DNA of 64,000 bases from Rostratula benghalensis (taxonomy: Eukaryota; Chordata; Aves; Charadriiformes; Rostratulidae): the NCBI GenBank assembly GCA_013399305.1, contig VXAI01000115.1, forward strand, positions 527,454-591,453, read 5' to 3'. Within the stretch, counting starts at the first letter, position 1. Each line of letters opens with the position of its first letter. The notes under the pieces were generated by a model. That model did no database searches. It was not told the DNA's origin and saw only the letters and a list, made by a program, of their open reading frames with translations. This document shows, in pieces, positions 40,606 to 54,350 of the stretch. Both the position numbers and the translations under genes were made by a program.

Positions 40606-42899
40606 GAAGGGGAAAACTACTGAAAAACAGGAAAGGTTTTAAAGATGTGCGCTTGGGCTTAAATTCCACTGAGAATACATGGACCACTGAGAGCATCTGT
40701 CATCTACAGCCCCAGGCAAATATCTGAATCAGTTACTGTTGGGTAAACTGGATGTGAAGGGAAGGCAAACATTCATGGATCAAGAGAGCTGTACACACAA
40801 TAGTACGGCAGTTTTTGATTCCGGTCATGAAAAAGCACAAGAATCAGAATATAGAGAATATAGGAGGTCCTGAAAGACAAATGACTGGTAGAAAAAAAAG
40901 ACATGTCCCATAGAAAGTGTGCCACATCATGCTTTAACTGAGTTCAAAAAGCTTAGGAAGTTGTGTCTTCTGTTGCTAGTCCCTCCCCTGCAGCTGAGGC
41001 CGCCTCATTTTTCCTAGTCTATTTCAATGCAAAAGTTGAACAATTTTCAGTAATGGCTTAATTCCTCATTTCCTTCCCAGTGAACTGTTTGGGCACTTGT
41101 ACTGTCAGACACTGGGTATTGTAATGTTGCACCGAGGAGTCGGGAGGCTTTATCAGAAGTTGGGAACTTAAAATTCCTTCAAGTAAATCTGCACCGAGCC
41201 ACCTGGTTACAGCTTCCTAATTTCCAGTTTCCCACTGTAGAAAGTTAAGCCATGAATTATGCATTTAACAGCTGTTATCAAGTGTAATTCTGCACTCTGT
41301 CTGATAAATGTTCCTGATAGCATTTAATACATTTTAGTATATTTTAAGAGGACATATTTAGAAATAATCTGATTTCATATTTGTATACCAAACACAAATA
41401 GAGTTTTGCTGGAATGTAATAATTTTTTGCTCCACAGAACACCTGCACAACAGTTTCATCAGCCAGGTTTATATCTAAACAGCATTTAGGGTACGCATGG
41501 ACAGGACTACAGCAGACTATGCAATATGTTATTTTCAGACTAGTGGGAGCAAAGCCAGCCAGTGAGCTCTGAGGGCATTGATTCACCAACAGCATAAGAG
41601 CCTGTCAAACCCAAGAGGCAATTATGGTCAATGGCTGAATGACACAGGGTTGTGTTCTAATGGTTACTGTTACCCACCTGCTCAGCAGAAGGGAAGTACA
41701 GATGCACCCGATCGTGTTGATCGTCTGAACTAGTTTGCAAGACCAAATGATGAACCAAAGCCAGAAAGGGCACGTGGGTGGGTAATGGCCTAATCTGAAT
41801 CTGTGGGCTGAGCAGCTGCACAGCACCTGTACCACTTGGCATGGGGCTGCGCACACCAAACAGCAGCAGTCATGGCCTCTTAGCAGCTCTTCACCAAGAT
41901 GGACAATGCCCTAAATTTTTCATCCAAATCTCCAGTACATCTTACTGTCAAGCAATAAGTGGATGGGGCATTAAAGCATCTGACAATAATGTTCATATCT
42001 GTGTAGGCTTAAAATTTACACACTCCTGCTGTCAGTAACATCCTTATCTACCATAAAGTTTATCAAGTCATAATCTCACCTTGCACTCCTGACAACAGAA
42101 ATCATTTTAAGCTGAGGCAGTAAGAATTAGCAACATTGGAAAACCCTAAAACTTAAGACAAACACTTTGGTAACTATGTCCAGTGGAGTTATACAATATT
42201 GCCAATTATATTCTCATTTTTTTAAAATATATATAGGCTTATTTATTTGTACAGCATCAGAATAGCTAGAGCTATAGCTGCTGAATAAAACTAGAGAAAA
42301 CAGCATAAAATATTAAGAAATTCACTTAAATTAACACTAGAATCCTATTTACGTTTGTTGTATTATTTTGCACTTGGAAAAAAAAAAGATAAATATCTCC
42401 CCGCCACATCTTATTCCCTCTCTACATATCAAGACAGAAAAAGTATTGCCATTTGAATTTTATACCATTGCTGGAACTTGTACAGTGAAGTCCAAACCAT
42501 GGCAAGAATAACATTTTAAATCTACTCATTAAACTGCAGGTAGACAGCACAAAATACCACTGGTATATCAGAAATGTTATTATCTGTTCTTCTGTTCTGA
42601 AAAATGAGGCCAAATTTGACCCAGAACTGGGCATCTGATAACCACAGCACCAAAGGTCACTAATATTTCAATAATCCATTCGTTTTAAGCTGGTTTTCAG
42701 TTTCCAACTCCGATGATTGGTTTGGTTAAAACCTGGGTATTTTCAGGCTTGGCACACAGTCAAGTCCTATACAGGTTTATCACTGTCACCCAGTTTTCAT
42801 ATCACAGCCTAATGAATTAAAAAGAATTAGAAACACACTCTCTTTGACACTTGTTTTTGGGGTTGGTTTTTGTTTGTTTTTTTTTTGCTTTAATTCCTC

Positions 42900-43150
42900 A
42901 CTCTGACCTGTATGACCCTCAAGCAAGTCACTTTCTTTTTTTAATCGTATTTAAAGTGCAGGAGTGACAGTAGCTTACCTCAATACAGTACTGTGATGCA
43001 TAACTAAATAGCCACAAAGTGCTCTACAACATGGAAAACAGCATTAAAAGCCATTGGGCCACTGGCTGACAAAACCAGAACTAAGATGCAAGAGCTCCCT
43101 GGTACACAGCTCCATGTTTAACCCACTAGATTATGTGGCCAGTGGGGACA
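42900..43150 (+). mobile_element. MIR-like ancient SINE relic, possibly two opposed pieces
   Basis: The first part (42900-43033) matches the MIR core order: TGACCCTCAAGCAAGTCACTT, a pyrimidine stretch, TTACCTCAATACAGTACTGTGA and CCACAAAGTGCTCTACAAC. The second part (about 43065-43145) resembles the reverse complement of a MIR tRNA-derived head: AACCAGAACTAAGATGCAAG, then ACACAGCTCC and TTAACCCACTAGATTATGTG. Both are strongly diverged. Assignment is by memory of the consensus only. Confidence 0.5.
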
Positions 43151-45073
43151 ACTGCTAGAATGACAAAACTGATAGCTGGCACATTAAAATGGCTTTTTGA
43201 CTACTAGTATTTGCTTTGAAATTGGAGAAAAACTGAGTAACATTGTGAAAATACTTAACATATATATTCTTTTTCTTTTTCTCTTAAAAATGAAGAGGTG
43301 ATTACAAAAAGATAAAGCTGAGATAGCACAAATGTAAAAAACACACAAACACAAAAATACTCCTTTGTTCAGCTATCTTCGCTTGCATAGGAATTTATAC
43401 AAAATATTTACACATCTGCTCCTGCTATTACTGAAAACACAAAGCCCTTTTGCAGACTCCTTAGCATAAGGGTAGGGAAACATCTAAGTAAGTGGAGAAA
43501 ATCATCAGAGTCCTATTCATATTTACACTAGTTGCAATAAATGCTTATCATGGAACCCAGAAACAGCTTTTAACAGTCGGGCTCTTATAAAGATACAAAC
43601 AGCGGAAGCGATAAACTGTACAAACAATTACCAACAGAGAACCTGCTTCCCAGCAAATATGGTGCTCCTCATCTCTCCAAAACCTAGAGCTGCCTGCAAA
43701 CCTTTCTGTTATGAGTCACAGCTTACATTACCAGTGCTGTCCTAGAAAGCAACCTGGTCTCAAAAGCTTCCACAAGCTCACTCTGTGTAAATATTGTAAC
43801 AAAATAAACAATACAGAAGCTTATGCAAATATTGGCGGTTTTCAACTGATAAATTACAAAGGGAAAGTTTTTATATCCTGTAGGAAATAAACACTAAATC
43901 TATTGTTTTAAAGTCACTGTCATAAAAGGCTTTAGGGTAGGAAGAAAGGGAAACCAGTGTAAACAGAATAGACCTCAAAGTTAAAGGGCTGTTAAAAGCC
44001 TTTCCATCCCCATTAGTATCCAAATGTGACATTAAAGATCGATATTTTACATGAGAATGTTGCAGTCTGAATGTAACAGGCTGCCATAAGGCTTTCTTTG
44101 CATCACATGAACAACTGTATTAATTGTCTCTCCAAACAAACAGAAAAGCTAACCTTGAATGTATTTTCACATATGCTTCACTACACATAACCACACTGCA
44201 CGTTGGAATGAGTGTTTTCCGACCTGGTATGTGCAGACCTGCATGAAGGCTGAAAAGCCAAGGTATGATGTCCAACTCTACCACACAGCAGTATCTAAGC
44301 AGCATTTCCCCTTGCATTTATGGGAGGCTGTTGCACAGGCCAGATATTCATGTCTGTTACCTCTGAAGCAAATACTGTAGTTTGAAATTCCCCTGTAATA
44401 TGTAGTTGGGGGGGGAGAAGGGAGAAAACAAAAAAAGTAACTGATTTATTTTGACTTGATATCCTGCTACATCATCTCCATTTCTTGCTTTGTTCTGGCG
44501 ATTGCTTTCACAAGACCTAGCACTGTACCAGCAAATAGAATCTGCTTCAAAAGAGGAGTATCACTGTGTAACAAAACCTGCAAAGTACCAAACCATAAAT
44601 GGAGCTGAAATGATATTATCATCACTATTCCCATGGTTTGGAGCAGGGCCTAGAAATCTGGCAAGCAGTGGGGCTGGGTTTTTTGCCTCAGATGTACTTG
44701 TTACCACTCCTGTGACAACGTGCCCACACAATTATTTCAAACAGTACCTGCAGTTACTATTTTTGGGCTGAGGAATCAACAGTTATTTACAGGGGTTTGA
44801 AGTTATTTGATACTTTAGCTGACCACAACCCTCCTTATACCGGTGACATTGATAGCTTACGTTGTTTTAATTATTTCTGTGGGCCCCGCTGATTTACCCA
44901 CACTAGTAATTCACCCTACATACACACAAGTTGCAAATATCACTGAAACCTAAACCATAATAATGAGCACTGCTTCCCTTTTGTAGGGAAACAACATATC
45001 TCTCCTAGAGCCATGGAACCCATAAAGCTGCCATGGCCCTGTTACAAATACTCCTTTGTCAACATAATCTCAC

Positions 45074-45168
45074 CTGTACTTCTGAATCGGCATCAACATG
45101 CTGGAGTTGAAACCAGGTGTCTCTGTTATGGTATTTCTGAAGATCTTCCTTCTGTATAGCTACCTTTC
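45074..45168 (-). CDS. RASA3: RASA3 internal coding exon (C2A C-terminal strands)
   Basis: This 95-nt exon begins with GA, finishing a Gly codon split from the 56.6 kb exon. It then encodes [18 protein letters not shown], followed by [13 protein letters not shown], and ends on a complete codon. These are the last strands of C2A, with the Trp-Phe-Gln-Leu strand common in GAP1-family C2 domains (about residues 93-124). The acceptor is CTATTTCCAG and the donor ACAG|GTGAGA, both close to consensus. The intron before it is 11,376 bp and the one after it 13,085 bp. The translation has no stop or frameshift and appears almost identical to mammalian RASA3, as expected for a constrained gene. Confidence 0.95.
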
Positions 45169-46523
45169 CTGGAAATAGAAGAAACCAAAAGCACAGTTTT
45201 AAGACATGCTATAGCTCACCCAAAGTACATTTCCATCAAAAACAAGTTTTAAAATAACAATTTAAGGACTGTCCTAGTCAAGAAAGGCTTCAGAGCAAGG
45301 AAATGTTTCTTCAGGGCATACTTTTTTTTTTACACAATACATAATTCTTTCTAATGAGCAGCTTTTTCCACTTCATATTGTGAAAGACTTTAGAATTCCT
45401 AACATCATACTCACCTAACAGACTGACACACTGGGCTCTGTGGATGAGCATCTAAGCACACTTACAGTAAAAGAATCATTATTGCTTCTTTGACATGACA
45501 AACGTGCAAGAAGAAAAGCTCAAAAAAAAACCAGGTGGCTGTTTGTTTCTGATTTTTGAGGCAGATGTATTTAACAATCCCAAAAGAAAGGGATTGGGGT
45601 TATTGCTAACAGTATAATACTTTTCACTGTATATTTTTGTAGAAGAAAGGCAGCAACTACAGATGGCAAGATTTCTGGATCTGCATTGTGAGGCTCTCTT
45701 TAGCTACCTCTCCCACTCAAACTGCATTCTGCAATCTGGACCCAACAAGGTACTACCCCTGACAACCACAAAACACAGTAAAGCTTTCCCCCTCATCTTT
45801 ATTAGCCCCTTTTACCCCTACCCAGTTAACTGGTTTGGTAGTTAGAGCAACAGCAGCCAGTTCCATGCTATGAACTAAGGTACATGTATGCCAAGGGCTA
45901 ATATATATATGTAAAGCTGGAACTTTTATCTTGCCCAGTCTCCCTCGGGCATTACATAAAGCACTCTGAGGGGCAGTGAAACTTTTTCCAAGCGTGTTTC
46001 TTTGTATATACAAAGCAGAGCAGGGCATGCCTGAGAAGCACGTGATACCCAGAAAGAAGCTTCAGGCTGGGTGGTTCCCTAAACACTGAGCAAAGCAGCC
46101 TGTTCAAAAGGAAAGAATCCAGGACAGTTCACAAGGCTTGAGAAAGCTGGGGTTTTGGCACTGTGGTTTGGTAGCAGACTATCTCTGCTAGACCAATTTG
46201 TTCACATACAGAAATGCAGACTTTTTTTAACCAAGTCCTGCTAGCAAAAGAATATACCAATGGACACCGTTTCAGTGGGAGAGAGATTTCCAAGACTTCC
46301 TAAAACCATGCAGTCTGGCCAGAGGTTAGTGATAGATTACCTCAGCAAATGTTAACAGAACAAATTTAAAGAATAAATAAAAAAATCCACACAATGGAAA
46401 TCTACAAAAACGATAAACACAAAGTATTCTCCCTTATGAAATCTAAAAGCTTACTGAAGTCTCAGCAGGAAGTTATGACATCCCACCGTTCCCTCAAATT
46501 TTAGCCTTTTCCCTTTAGCTGTT

Positions 46524-46543
46524 GCTGGGTGGCTCCACCCAGC
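46524..46543. repeat. Short palindrome (9-bp arms, 2-base loop)
   Basis: GCTGGGTGG, CT, CCACCCAGC form a perfect inverted repeat inside a C/T-rich segment containing GCTGCTGCTGC. It is too small to name as a functional hairpin. Confidence 0.7.
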
Positions 46544-49500
46544 CCTCCTATTTGCTCTTCTTACCCTGCTGCAGCTGCTGCTGCATTCTTCTGTCACCCT
46601 CAGGCTGCTCCTGGTGACAGGTTCCAGATTTCCAGTCCCAGTTTGTGAACTGCTCTGCCACCCTTCTACAGCTGCCCTTCGTAGTATCTGCCAGGGTTTC
46701 TGCTCTGGCTTCTGCAGAGCTGCTGACCCCTTAGTCCTAAATCTTGCTCATTCCATCCTCGGTGCTCCCCTCCTTTTGCTTGCCCTTTAGAGATTACCAG
46801 ATCCATTTCCTAGCAAACATTAAGCTAGAGCTTAATGAGGCAGATTCTTTCGCAGGCTCTTTATTAGATATGCAGAGCAAGTGACTTGAAACTTCTTAGA
46901 AAAGCAGTAATTAAATGACAGCAACCTACAGAATAGTATGGCAGAAAGGGAAAATAAGACATGTGAACTGTGCTGAACAGAGGAAAGCAAGTTACCCACT
47001 GAGAATCTCTGTAACAATGGCTGAGCATTTTCAAAGCTTCTATTTATTCTTCAACCACATCAGTACGTGGGCAACCTAGTTTCTCTAAAACATTTTGAGA
47101 CAGGAATTTAAATGCGTGACCTTCCAATAATTGCTTTGGACCTCATTTGAAATTGTTTACTTTCACTGCTTGCTATCCTCATTGTACCCTTGAATCTCTT
47201 GCAGAAATCCTCCACCCCACTGCAGTGTAGCATGCACTCCCCAAACACCATCGCCTGTATCTTTCAATCACTCTTATTTGCATTCGCGGTCACCTCCCGT
47301 GCAAGGAATGTCCTTGTAGAAAACTCAAGGGCAAGTTCCCCAACATCTGCACCTGTATAAATGGTATTAGTATCACTGTCACCTTTTTCAGCAGGGAGCT
47401 CCACTGCCCTCTGCCCCAAGGATGGTAAGATAACCCAGCCGGGGTTGGTGTGTAATTGCAGCTCATGTTTGGAGGCAATGATAGGTGCCTCCAGCTCCAA
47501 GAGGGTTAACACGGTAGAACAACTGTTTTGATTAGGAAACTGTTTGAACAGCACTGTTTGCTCTGCACACAAGCAAGTTATTAATGAGTGAAACTTATTG
47601 ACTGGGCTGGCTGGAATCCAGGGTTTTTCACTGTACACCAAATGATCCACAGAGGATAAAAATCTACTATGAAAAGAACAGTCGGGGGGGAAGGGAGAGT
47701 TGAAAAAAAGGACCTACACTCTGACTAATCTAAACATATACAAAGGTGTATTATTGGTAGGGCAGATTGTTTGATCTGCCCTGTTAAACAATTCTCTCTA
47801 TACAGGAGTGCCCTGCACAATTTCTTTTTATAACTCTGGACCTGTACTGGCCATCTCCATATGCTCACCCAGCTCACACTCCTCCTCATCATCATCATCA
47901 AACCCACATAAAGCACAGTGCCAGTTCTGAGCACGGCCAGGTCCTGTCCTCCTCCATACAGCCACTGCTCTGCCACCAGCGGAACTACATCTGACCTGGC
48001 TCGAACAACTTCTAACCTCCCCAGAACTAGGTTAAATCTAGGCCAATAATCACAAGCTGTTGGCACCTGTAATTTGACCTGACACTACACGGGAAGAGCC
48101 TACAACTCTCCTGGAAGACAAACTTGACACAAGAGGTCAGAAAGGTTTACCACCACTCAGTTACAGGACATTTTCCTCTTTGTGGCTTTTTGTACCATGC
48201 TCTTTCTCAAGACTTGGGTGGCCGCCATGCAGCGGTGAGAGACTCCAAAACTCAGGCCTGAGGCAAGGCTCCCAGCTGTTCCTCCTGGTTTCCTCAGAGC
48301 TGCCTCAGGCTGCAGAGGGTTTGGGTCTGTTTAAGCTTTGAGACACTGCATGGGAGGAGGGAACAAAACAGCAACGCACGCTGAACTACACAACTTAGTT
48401 CTAAGTTACATTTTTAAAAATTAGATTTCTCAGCAATAAGACCAGCAAAGATAAGTTAAAAGTATTCTTCTCATCTGAAGTAATCTCTTTCTGAAGTCTG
48501 ACATTCACCAGGACCTCAAGCTGGGGGAGGGTAGGGAAACCCCACACTGTTCTGTGCGTTCTTCACCGTGTGGCAGCAATGTCCCCATGTCCCCCCCAGT
48601 TCAGACTGAACAGATCTTCACTGGCACACTTAAATCCCAAGCCCTGTGCTCAAAACCAACATGCCACGTGCCACACCTCACCACTTCCTTCTGTAAATCT
48701 CTCTTTAGGAAAAAAAATACTAATAATCTACCAATAACCTATTATTTCAAACACATAGCCAGCTCATGAATGAATGAAGTTACTACCTAGGGCTTGGATG
48801 GTCCCAAGGGTGCAAATTCCATTTTACAATCCCTGGTGCAAACTGGTTTCAGAGCCTCCTCCTACTTTGCCCACCCCTGCACCCCTGTCCCTGCAGAAGG
48901 CTGTTGAGGAAACCGATCCAAACTCAAAACCACTGAACAATGAAAATAAACATTCTAGAGGAGGAGAAGGGAAGTTTCAAGGGTCATATGCGGGTGTTGT
49001 TGGCATTTTTAACACAGAGATGATTTCAACTGACCTGTTTTATGGTTTCCCCACTGAAGAGAGTCACATTAACACAGCTAGAAGATAGCAGAAGGTCAAT
49101 AATTTGGGCACAGAAGCAGAAATACGCAACAAAATGGGTCGGGATTTCTGGCTTCACTGCTTTGGAAAGTGGTTGTGGAAGCACCACACCCTCAAGTGCT
49201 TGTCCCTCACTGGAGTTTCAAACGTTCTTCCCAGGCCAGTCAATGTAGCCCATTAGCTTGTCCCTGGACGTGCCTGGGCTTGTTAATTCAGGGGCTAACA
49301 ATTCTGCACAAAGACTAACAGAGCCGATAATCTGGCTCAGGCATTCTCCATCCAGTCACAACTACCTTCTCTCTGGATTACCTGTTGGTGACAAAAGGAT
49401 TAGGCACTAGTTTGAGGATGACATTTCATCCTTTAATGCTCACTTGCCAGTTTGCAGAGTGTTTGCTTCACAGCTGAGATATGTGAATATTTATGTCAGA

Positions 49501-52378
49501 GGTTAGATTAACAGAAGATACATTTCTTTACCGAAGTCAGACAGCGATGGAACAGGAGTTTGTAATTTCAAACAGGCACCAGGCTCTACTAGAAAAAATG
49601 ATTCAACAGTTATTTTATAGAACCCTAAAGACAAAAGTACTTCAGGAGCTCTTGTATTTTTGCTTTATCTTGGAATATTTGCACAGTGAAAACTATAGAA
49701 TATCACATATTGCTGCCAACTGAGCTGAAGCAATAGAATGTAATATTTTTAATACAACAGGCTTCATTAACACTGACTGCTGTATAGTTAATTTACAGCA
49801 AAGGGTTAGATTTGAGTCACTTGTTAAAAGGCCCCAAATGCCTAATTAATTCAGTCTTCTCTCAGCTCTGAGCAGCGACTACTGTGCCTCCTATGTGCTG
49901 CAATATCAGGCAGTAAAAGGACATGGAAACTAGTTCAGAAGTTGTTTCATGCTAGCATATTAAGTGCACAGACACTGTATCAGTGAATTCATTTAAAATA
50001 ACTGAAATGAAGGACAGTCACTTACAATAGCTGAAAAGACTAAGGACAAATCAAAATCGATTTTAATCAACATTTTAGGCTGTGAAAGCCTTATGAAACT
50101 TTAATTACCTTGAAACCTCCAACCTAGAAGCACCTCCACCATTCCAGACTACCTGGGATTCTATAATTATATATATGAAAGGTTATCTGTCATCAAATGA
50201 AAGTACAGAAACTTTGCAAGACTAAACAGCCTAGATGCCTGCCTTGTTCAACAGCAGCACAAATTCACTCACTCCTTCCCCTCACACAGAAAAAGACTGA
50301 AACGAGCAATCTCCCTACTTGAGGATTAGAAAGGCTAAGGATGAGAATTAGGGGCAAACAAAAGGCTTCAGGGCCTTAGAAGCAGCAGAATGGCTCCCTC
50401 TCAGCCCCTGTGCAATGCACCATGAAGCACAAGCACTACTAGACCATCTGCTACCATGGGTAAGAATTAGTGGTGACAATGGCAGAACACTTCCAGCACA
50501 GAAGTGCATCCTGCACAGAGTACTGAAGTGTACTATATCCATAACCCCAGTGTTGTTTGGGGGTTTTTTTTAATAACCAGTCCACATATAATAAGAACTT
50601 ATGAAACCCATTTTTCCCCTTCATGGGATTTATCTTGGATAATACAACAGAGAAAAGGCACCTGTGGATAAGACACAGCTTCTATCCTTAAAAAAAGGAA
50701 ACTGCAGCATTGCATGGACTATTCTGCATCAGGGTAGTTTTCCTGGCCACAAACCTAAAGATCATGCCTGGCTTGCACTGCCATTTTGACTCCTCCCTCC
50801 TGTCAAAACCCAAACAAAAAACAAAAATCTACCCAACCATGCCCCTCGTATCAATTCTATGCCAGCTGCTCTCTGAGGCCTTGAAATGCCCGTGCATTTG
50901 AGAAAGGTGGTACAGCCCATCCCTGCTTGCAATGGGAGACCAGTCCTAAAATTTAGACTTGCAGTCACTGTCAGCTGCCTTACAGTATGCAACAAGACCC
51001 TGAGCGTGCTGCCTGCACTGAACAACCACCTTCTTCATATCCCCTTCATCACCAGCCCCTTCCAAGTACTGCCACCAGAAGCCATTGCTACGACCTCTTC
51101 ACAGTCCCAGTGTTTGCTTAGGTCAAGTGAGGCACAAAGCAGAGACTGCTTAACATCTGCTACTGCTGAGAGAAGTTAAGAACTGCATAAAATACAGAAA
51201 TCCCAGTTCAAACTGCAGTAGTCAGAGGTAAGCTGAGAGGATGAATGTATGATGATATTCCAAATACAGGTAAGTATTAACACTGTCATTGAGTAAGGAG
51301 GAGGGCTGCATAAAAGGACAGTCAAGGTTCTAGCACATTATGCTCAATAGTTGTGTTTATAATATGTGTACTTGTAGGAGGAAACAGGAAAAATACATAG
51401 TTTTGAAAGCTCAACTTTGTTTCCCTGCTTTTGTGACAATCTGTTGTGTTTAAAGATAATGTGAGTGCATCCTAACAATTTATTCTATACAGATAGTATT
51501 TATTTTAGGCTTTCTGTGCAACAGTAGAGAAATTTCTCTAGTTTATAGCTTCTCAAGACTCGTCATTGTGGGACAGAGTCATCTGTTTCCCTTATTTCAT
51601 TAGTAGCTATATTTATATCACACTGAGTAGACACTGTTCCCATGTCATCCAACAGCACACTACAGAAGCAGTAAAGCAAGTTGTGACTACTGCCTAAACC
51701 ATGGTCAGGGAGAGGAAACAGACAAACACAATTTTGCTGTTAAGATCTTGAGCTCTGCCTCGTGCTGTATGGGATGATCTTTCCTCCACTTAGCTAGAGG
51801 CAAGCGTAGTTTAGCAGAGACGATTCTTTTTTCAATTTTTCTTTTAAACCAGTAAAATAATCAAAAGGTAATGCTTCAGCTACATTTCGGAACGGTTACT
51901 TAGTAATGGTAGATGGTTTTCTTGGAGACTTGGTAATAATTATGGCAATTGTACAAACACATCCCCCTCAGCTTTGGAAGCTGTGATTAGCAAAGGCACA
52001 GACACCTCAAACATGCAAGCCTCAAACAACTTTCAATTCCTGGGTGTGTTCATCCCATGAGAGTGTCCACGAGCTATGATTTGGTTTCATCTACTTTAGT
52101 CCTGAGCAGCTAGGTTTAATTACCTCCAAAGGCAAATTTGTTCTATTGCCTTACTTTGCTCCAGCTCATCTAGTATTAAGTGGGAAGACAGTTACAACCT
52201 GCTGGGATACAATGGTCACAGGAGTTTCAGTTTGTTGTAGAACTCACCTAATAACCTCTACGAAGGTGATTTACAGCAGTTAAGTTATAGTAAGTGTAAC
52301 TAACAGAATCATTTGCTAGTCTTGTCCCGCTGGCTTTCTGCTCCTTCACTGAAGAGCTTAGGCATTTCATATCTGAAA

Positions 52379-52696
52379 GGGTGAGTGTCAGGAGGACGGA
52401 GCCAGGCTCTTCTCAGTGACAGCCAATGATAGGACAAAGGGCAATGGGTGCAAGCTGGAACACAGGAGGTTCCACTTAAATATGAGGAAAAACTTCTTCA
52501 CAGTGAGGGTGACAGAGCACTGGAAGGGGCTGCCCAGAGAGGTGATGGAGCCTACTTCTCTGGAGACATTCAAAACCCTCCTGGACATGCTCCTGTGTGG
52601 CCTGATCTAGGTGTTCCTGCTCTGGCAGGGGGATTGGACTGGATGATCTTTCAAGGTACCTTCCAATCCCTGATAGTCTGTGATTCTGTGATTCAG
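52379..52696 (+). mobile_element. CR1 LINE 3' end
   Basis: This fragment of about 318 bp covers the last ORF2 codons ([12 protein letters not shown], then [17 protein letters not shown]) and the CR1 3' UTR. The UTR includes GGATTGGACTGGATGATCTT, and the fragment ends in the GTGATTCTGTGATTC repeat tail. It is in antisense orientation relative to RASA3. The sequence is little decayed and its 3' end closely matches the fragment at 26037-26101. Confidence 0.93.
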
Positions 52697-54017
52697 TACC
52701 ATGCAATCAGCATCCGCCAACCAAGCCTCTTCCTCAGTCAGAAGCACCACAAACTTCGTTCTTTAAGTTCTTACTCCCTGATGTAATGCAGGGGCCAAGA
52801 TCTGGTATACTGAATTTATTTCTTCCCCTCAGAACTTCACAAGGGGTGTGTTTTGTTCTGTTCAGGTTCCTACCTAACACAGCAAATCAGCAAGTCAGTT
52901 ACATGCATCTGCTACCAAAGCAAATGAAGTGCTGGGGGTGGAAAAACAAAACAAAACAAAACAAATAATCAAATGTGATTTATAATTTAAGTAGAAGATA
53001 AATAATTGTTTACTTGTCACTCGAAGGGCATATGATATTAACAATTCTTTCAGCACAGTGTTGGTGTGACTTGGTGTGGCACATTTCCTGTTTTCTAACT
53101 GAACTATACAGACACAGTCACAGCCTGGCAGCCTGAGCTGTTCATTACACACCCAGGTAAGCACATAGGACTCAGTACTAGGTCAGCACATATCATGTAG
53201 ATGGTTTTCTTCACTAAATCTAGCTCACTTATTAACAAGTGAGAAAATCCTTCTGTCCCACTGTATTGGCACAGCCTGCCTCATAGAATATTTCTAAAAA
53301 GCTGAAAACTAAATATCAGAATATAATCATTAGAGAACATATTTATATTGGCCTTATTTAGCAGCACTATTACATCCAGCCAGAGGTATTTTTTTTCTCC
53401 CCAGTACTACTGGAGGGGTACCAACTGACAGGCTTTTTTCATGTTAACCCCATCTCCTCATTGTTTTTCTCATTGTAACAACTAGATGGAAACAGCTATC
53501 CTGTGTATTATACAGACACATGTTCCATCAAATTGGCCCGCTAGTTGATCATTTGGAAACAAAGAAATCTAATTTTAAATAGAATTTACCATTACTTTCA
53601 GTAGTACATTTCCTACTCAAAGCATCTCAAGGTATTAGAAAAATCAGAATATGAATTCTAACAGTAACAGTCAAGACACAAAATATCAATTAAACAACTT
53701 AAGACTGGCTTATTTCCACAGTAACTGTGTTCTTGCTACACTGTATCTAAAAAAAAGAAAGACATCATATTTCTGATCCGCTGAGCTCTGCATTTGCTTC
53801 ATTATATTTGCATTTCCACCAGCAGCCAAGATTCTTCTGAGATGCAGTTGTTCAAGAGTTGTGTCTGTTTAGCTAACAAAATCCTACATGACTTTGCAAA
53901 TTATGATTAGGAAAATGCAAATGCAATAAACATACATGCAAACACAGAGATAGCTTTATCTGCGCAATCCTCTCATCCTGTAAGCCAAAATACTACAGTA
54001 TGTTCCAAAACATGTCA

Positions 54018-54350
54018 CTACACATGTGTTTCAGTTTCTGAATTTGTTTGGTTCTCCTCGGAAGTTTCTGTCAGAGGTTTCAGGGGGTTCTTGTTTTTCG
54101 TTTTCTTGCCCCCGCTCCTTCCGCTCTTGGTGGCTTGAGCAGTCCCATCTGTCACACACTGAGTTGCATTTCGGATGTTAAAAGAATTTACCATCGCAAA
54201 TTTGTACTTCATATTTGAATAAATAAAAGCATGCAACTCTGAGCTCCAGTCACCCTGGAAATGACTATTACCACATCAAGAGAAAGTTCTGGCAACACTG
54301 AGTAGCGAGTCAAAATGAACTCTGCTGGCCAACCACCTTCAGCAAACAGC
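54018..54350 (-). other. Unexplained open reading frame, about 110 codons, in intron
   Basis: A stop-to-stop open frame on the RASA3 strand, ending in a 72-residue part from the internal Met at 54236. It contains SCMHAFIYSNMKYKFAMVNSF, a basic stretch (TKSGRSGGKKTKNKN) and an acidic polar tail (TETSEENQTNSETETHV). A possible acceptor (CATTTCCAG) lies at 54255-54263. Joining it to the preceding RASA3 exon would be out of frame, so it is not a simple alternative RASA3 exon. No family is recognised, there is no polyadenylation signal close by, and it may be a chance frame. Confidence 0.25.

Larger units (their letters stand above)
31989..45073 (-). other. RASA3 intron (13,085 bp)
   Basis: The donor GTGAGA is at 45073 and the acceptor CTTTCAG ends at 31989. 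It contains a plus-strand CR1 fragment (32722-33975), two poly(A) runs of 17-18 (35817-35834 and 40589-40605) and a MIR-like relic (42900-43150). The remainder shows nothing I can name. Confidence 0.85.

Noticed and set aside
47264..47650. Minus-strand ORF of 128 codons
   Set aside because: No domain, and overlapping alternative frames are open. It sits in intron without splice sites that would join RASA3 in frame.
52448..52786. Plus-strand ORF of 112 codons
   Set aside because: It is a wrong-frame reading through the CR1 3' end at 52379-52696 and adjoining intron.
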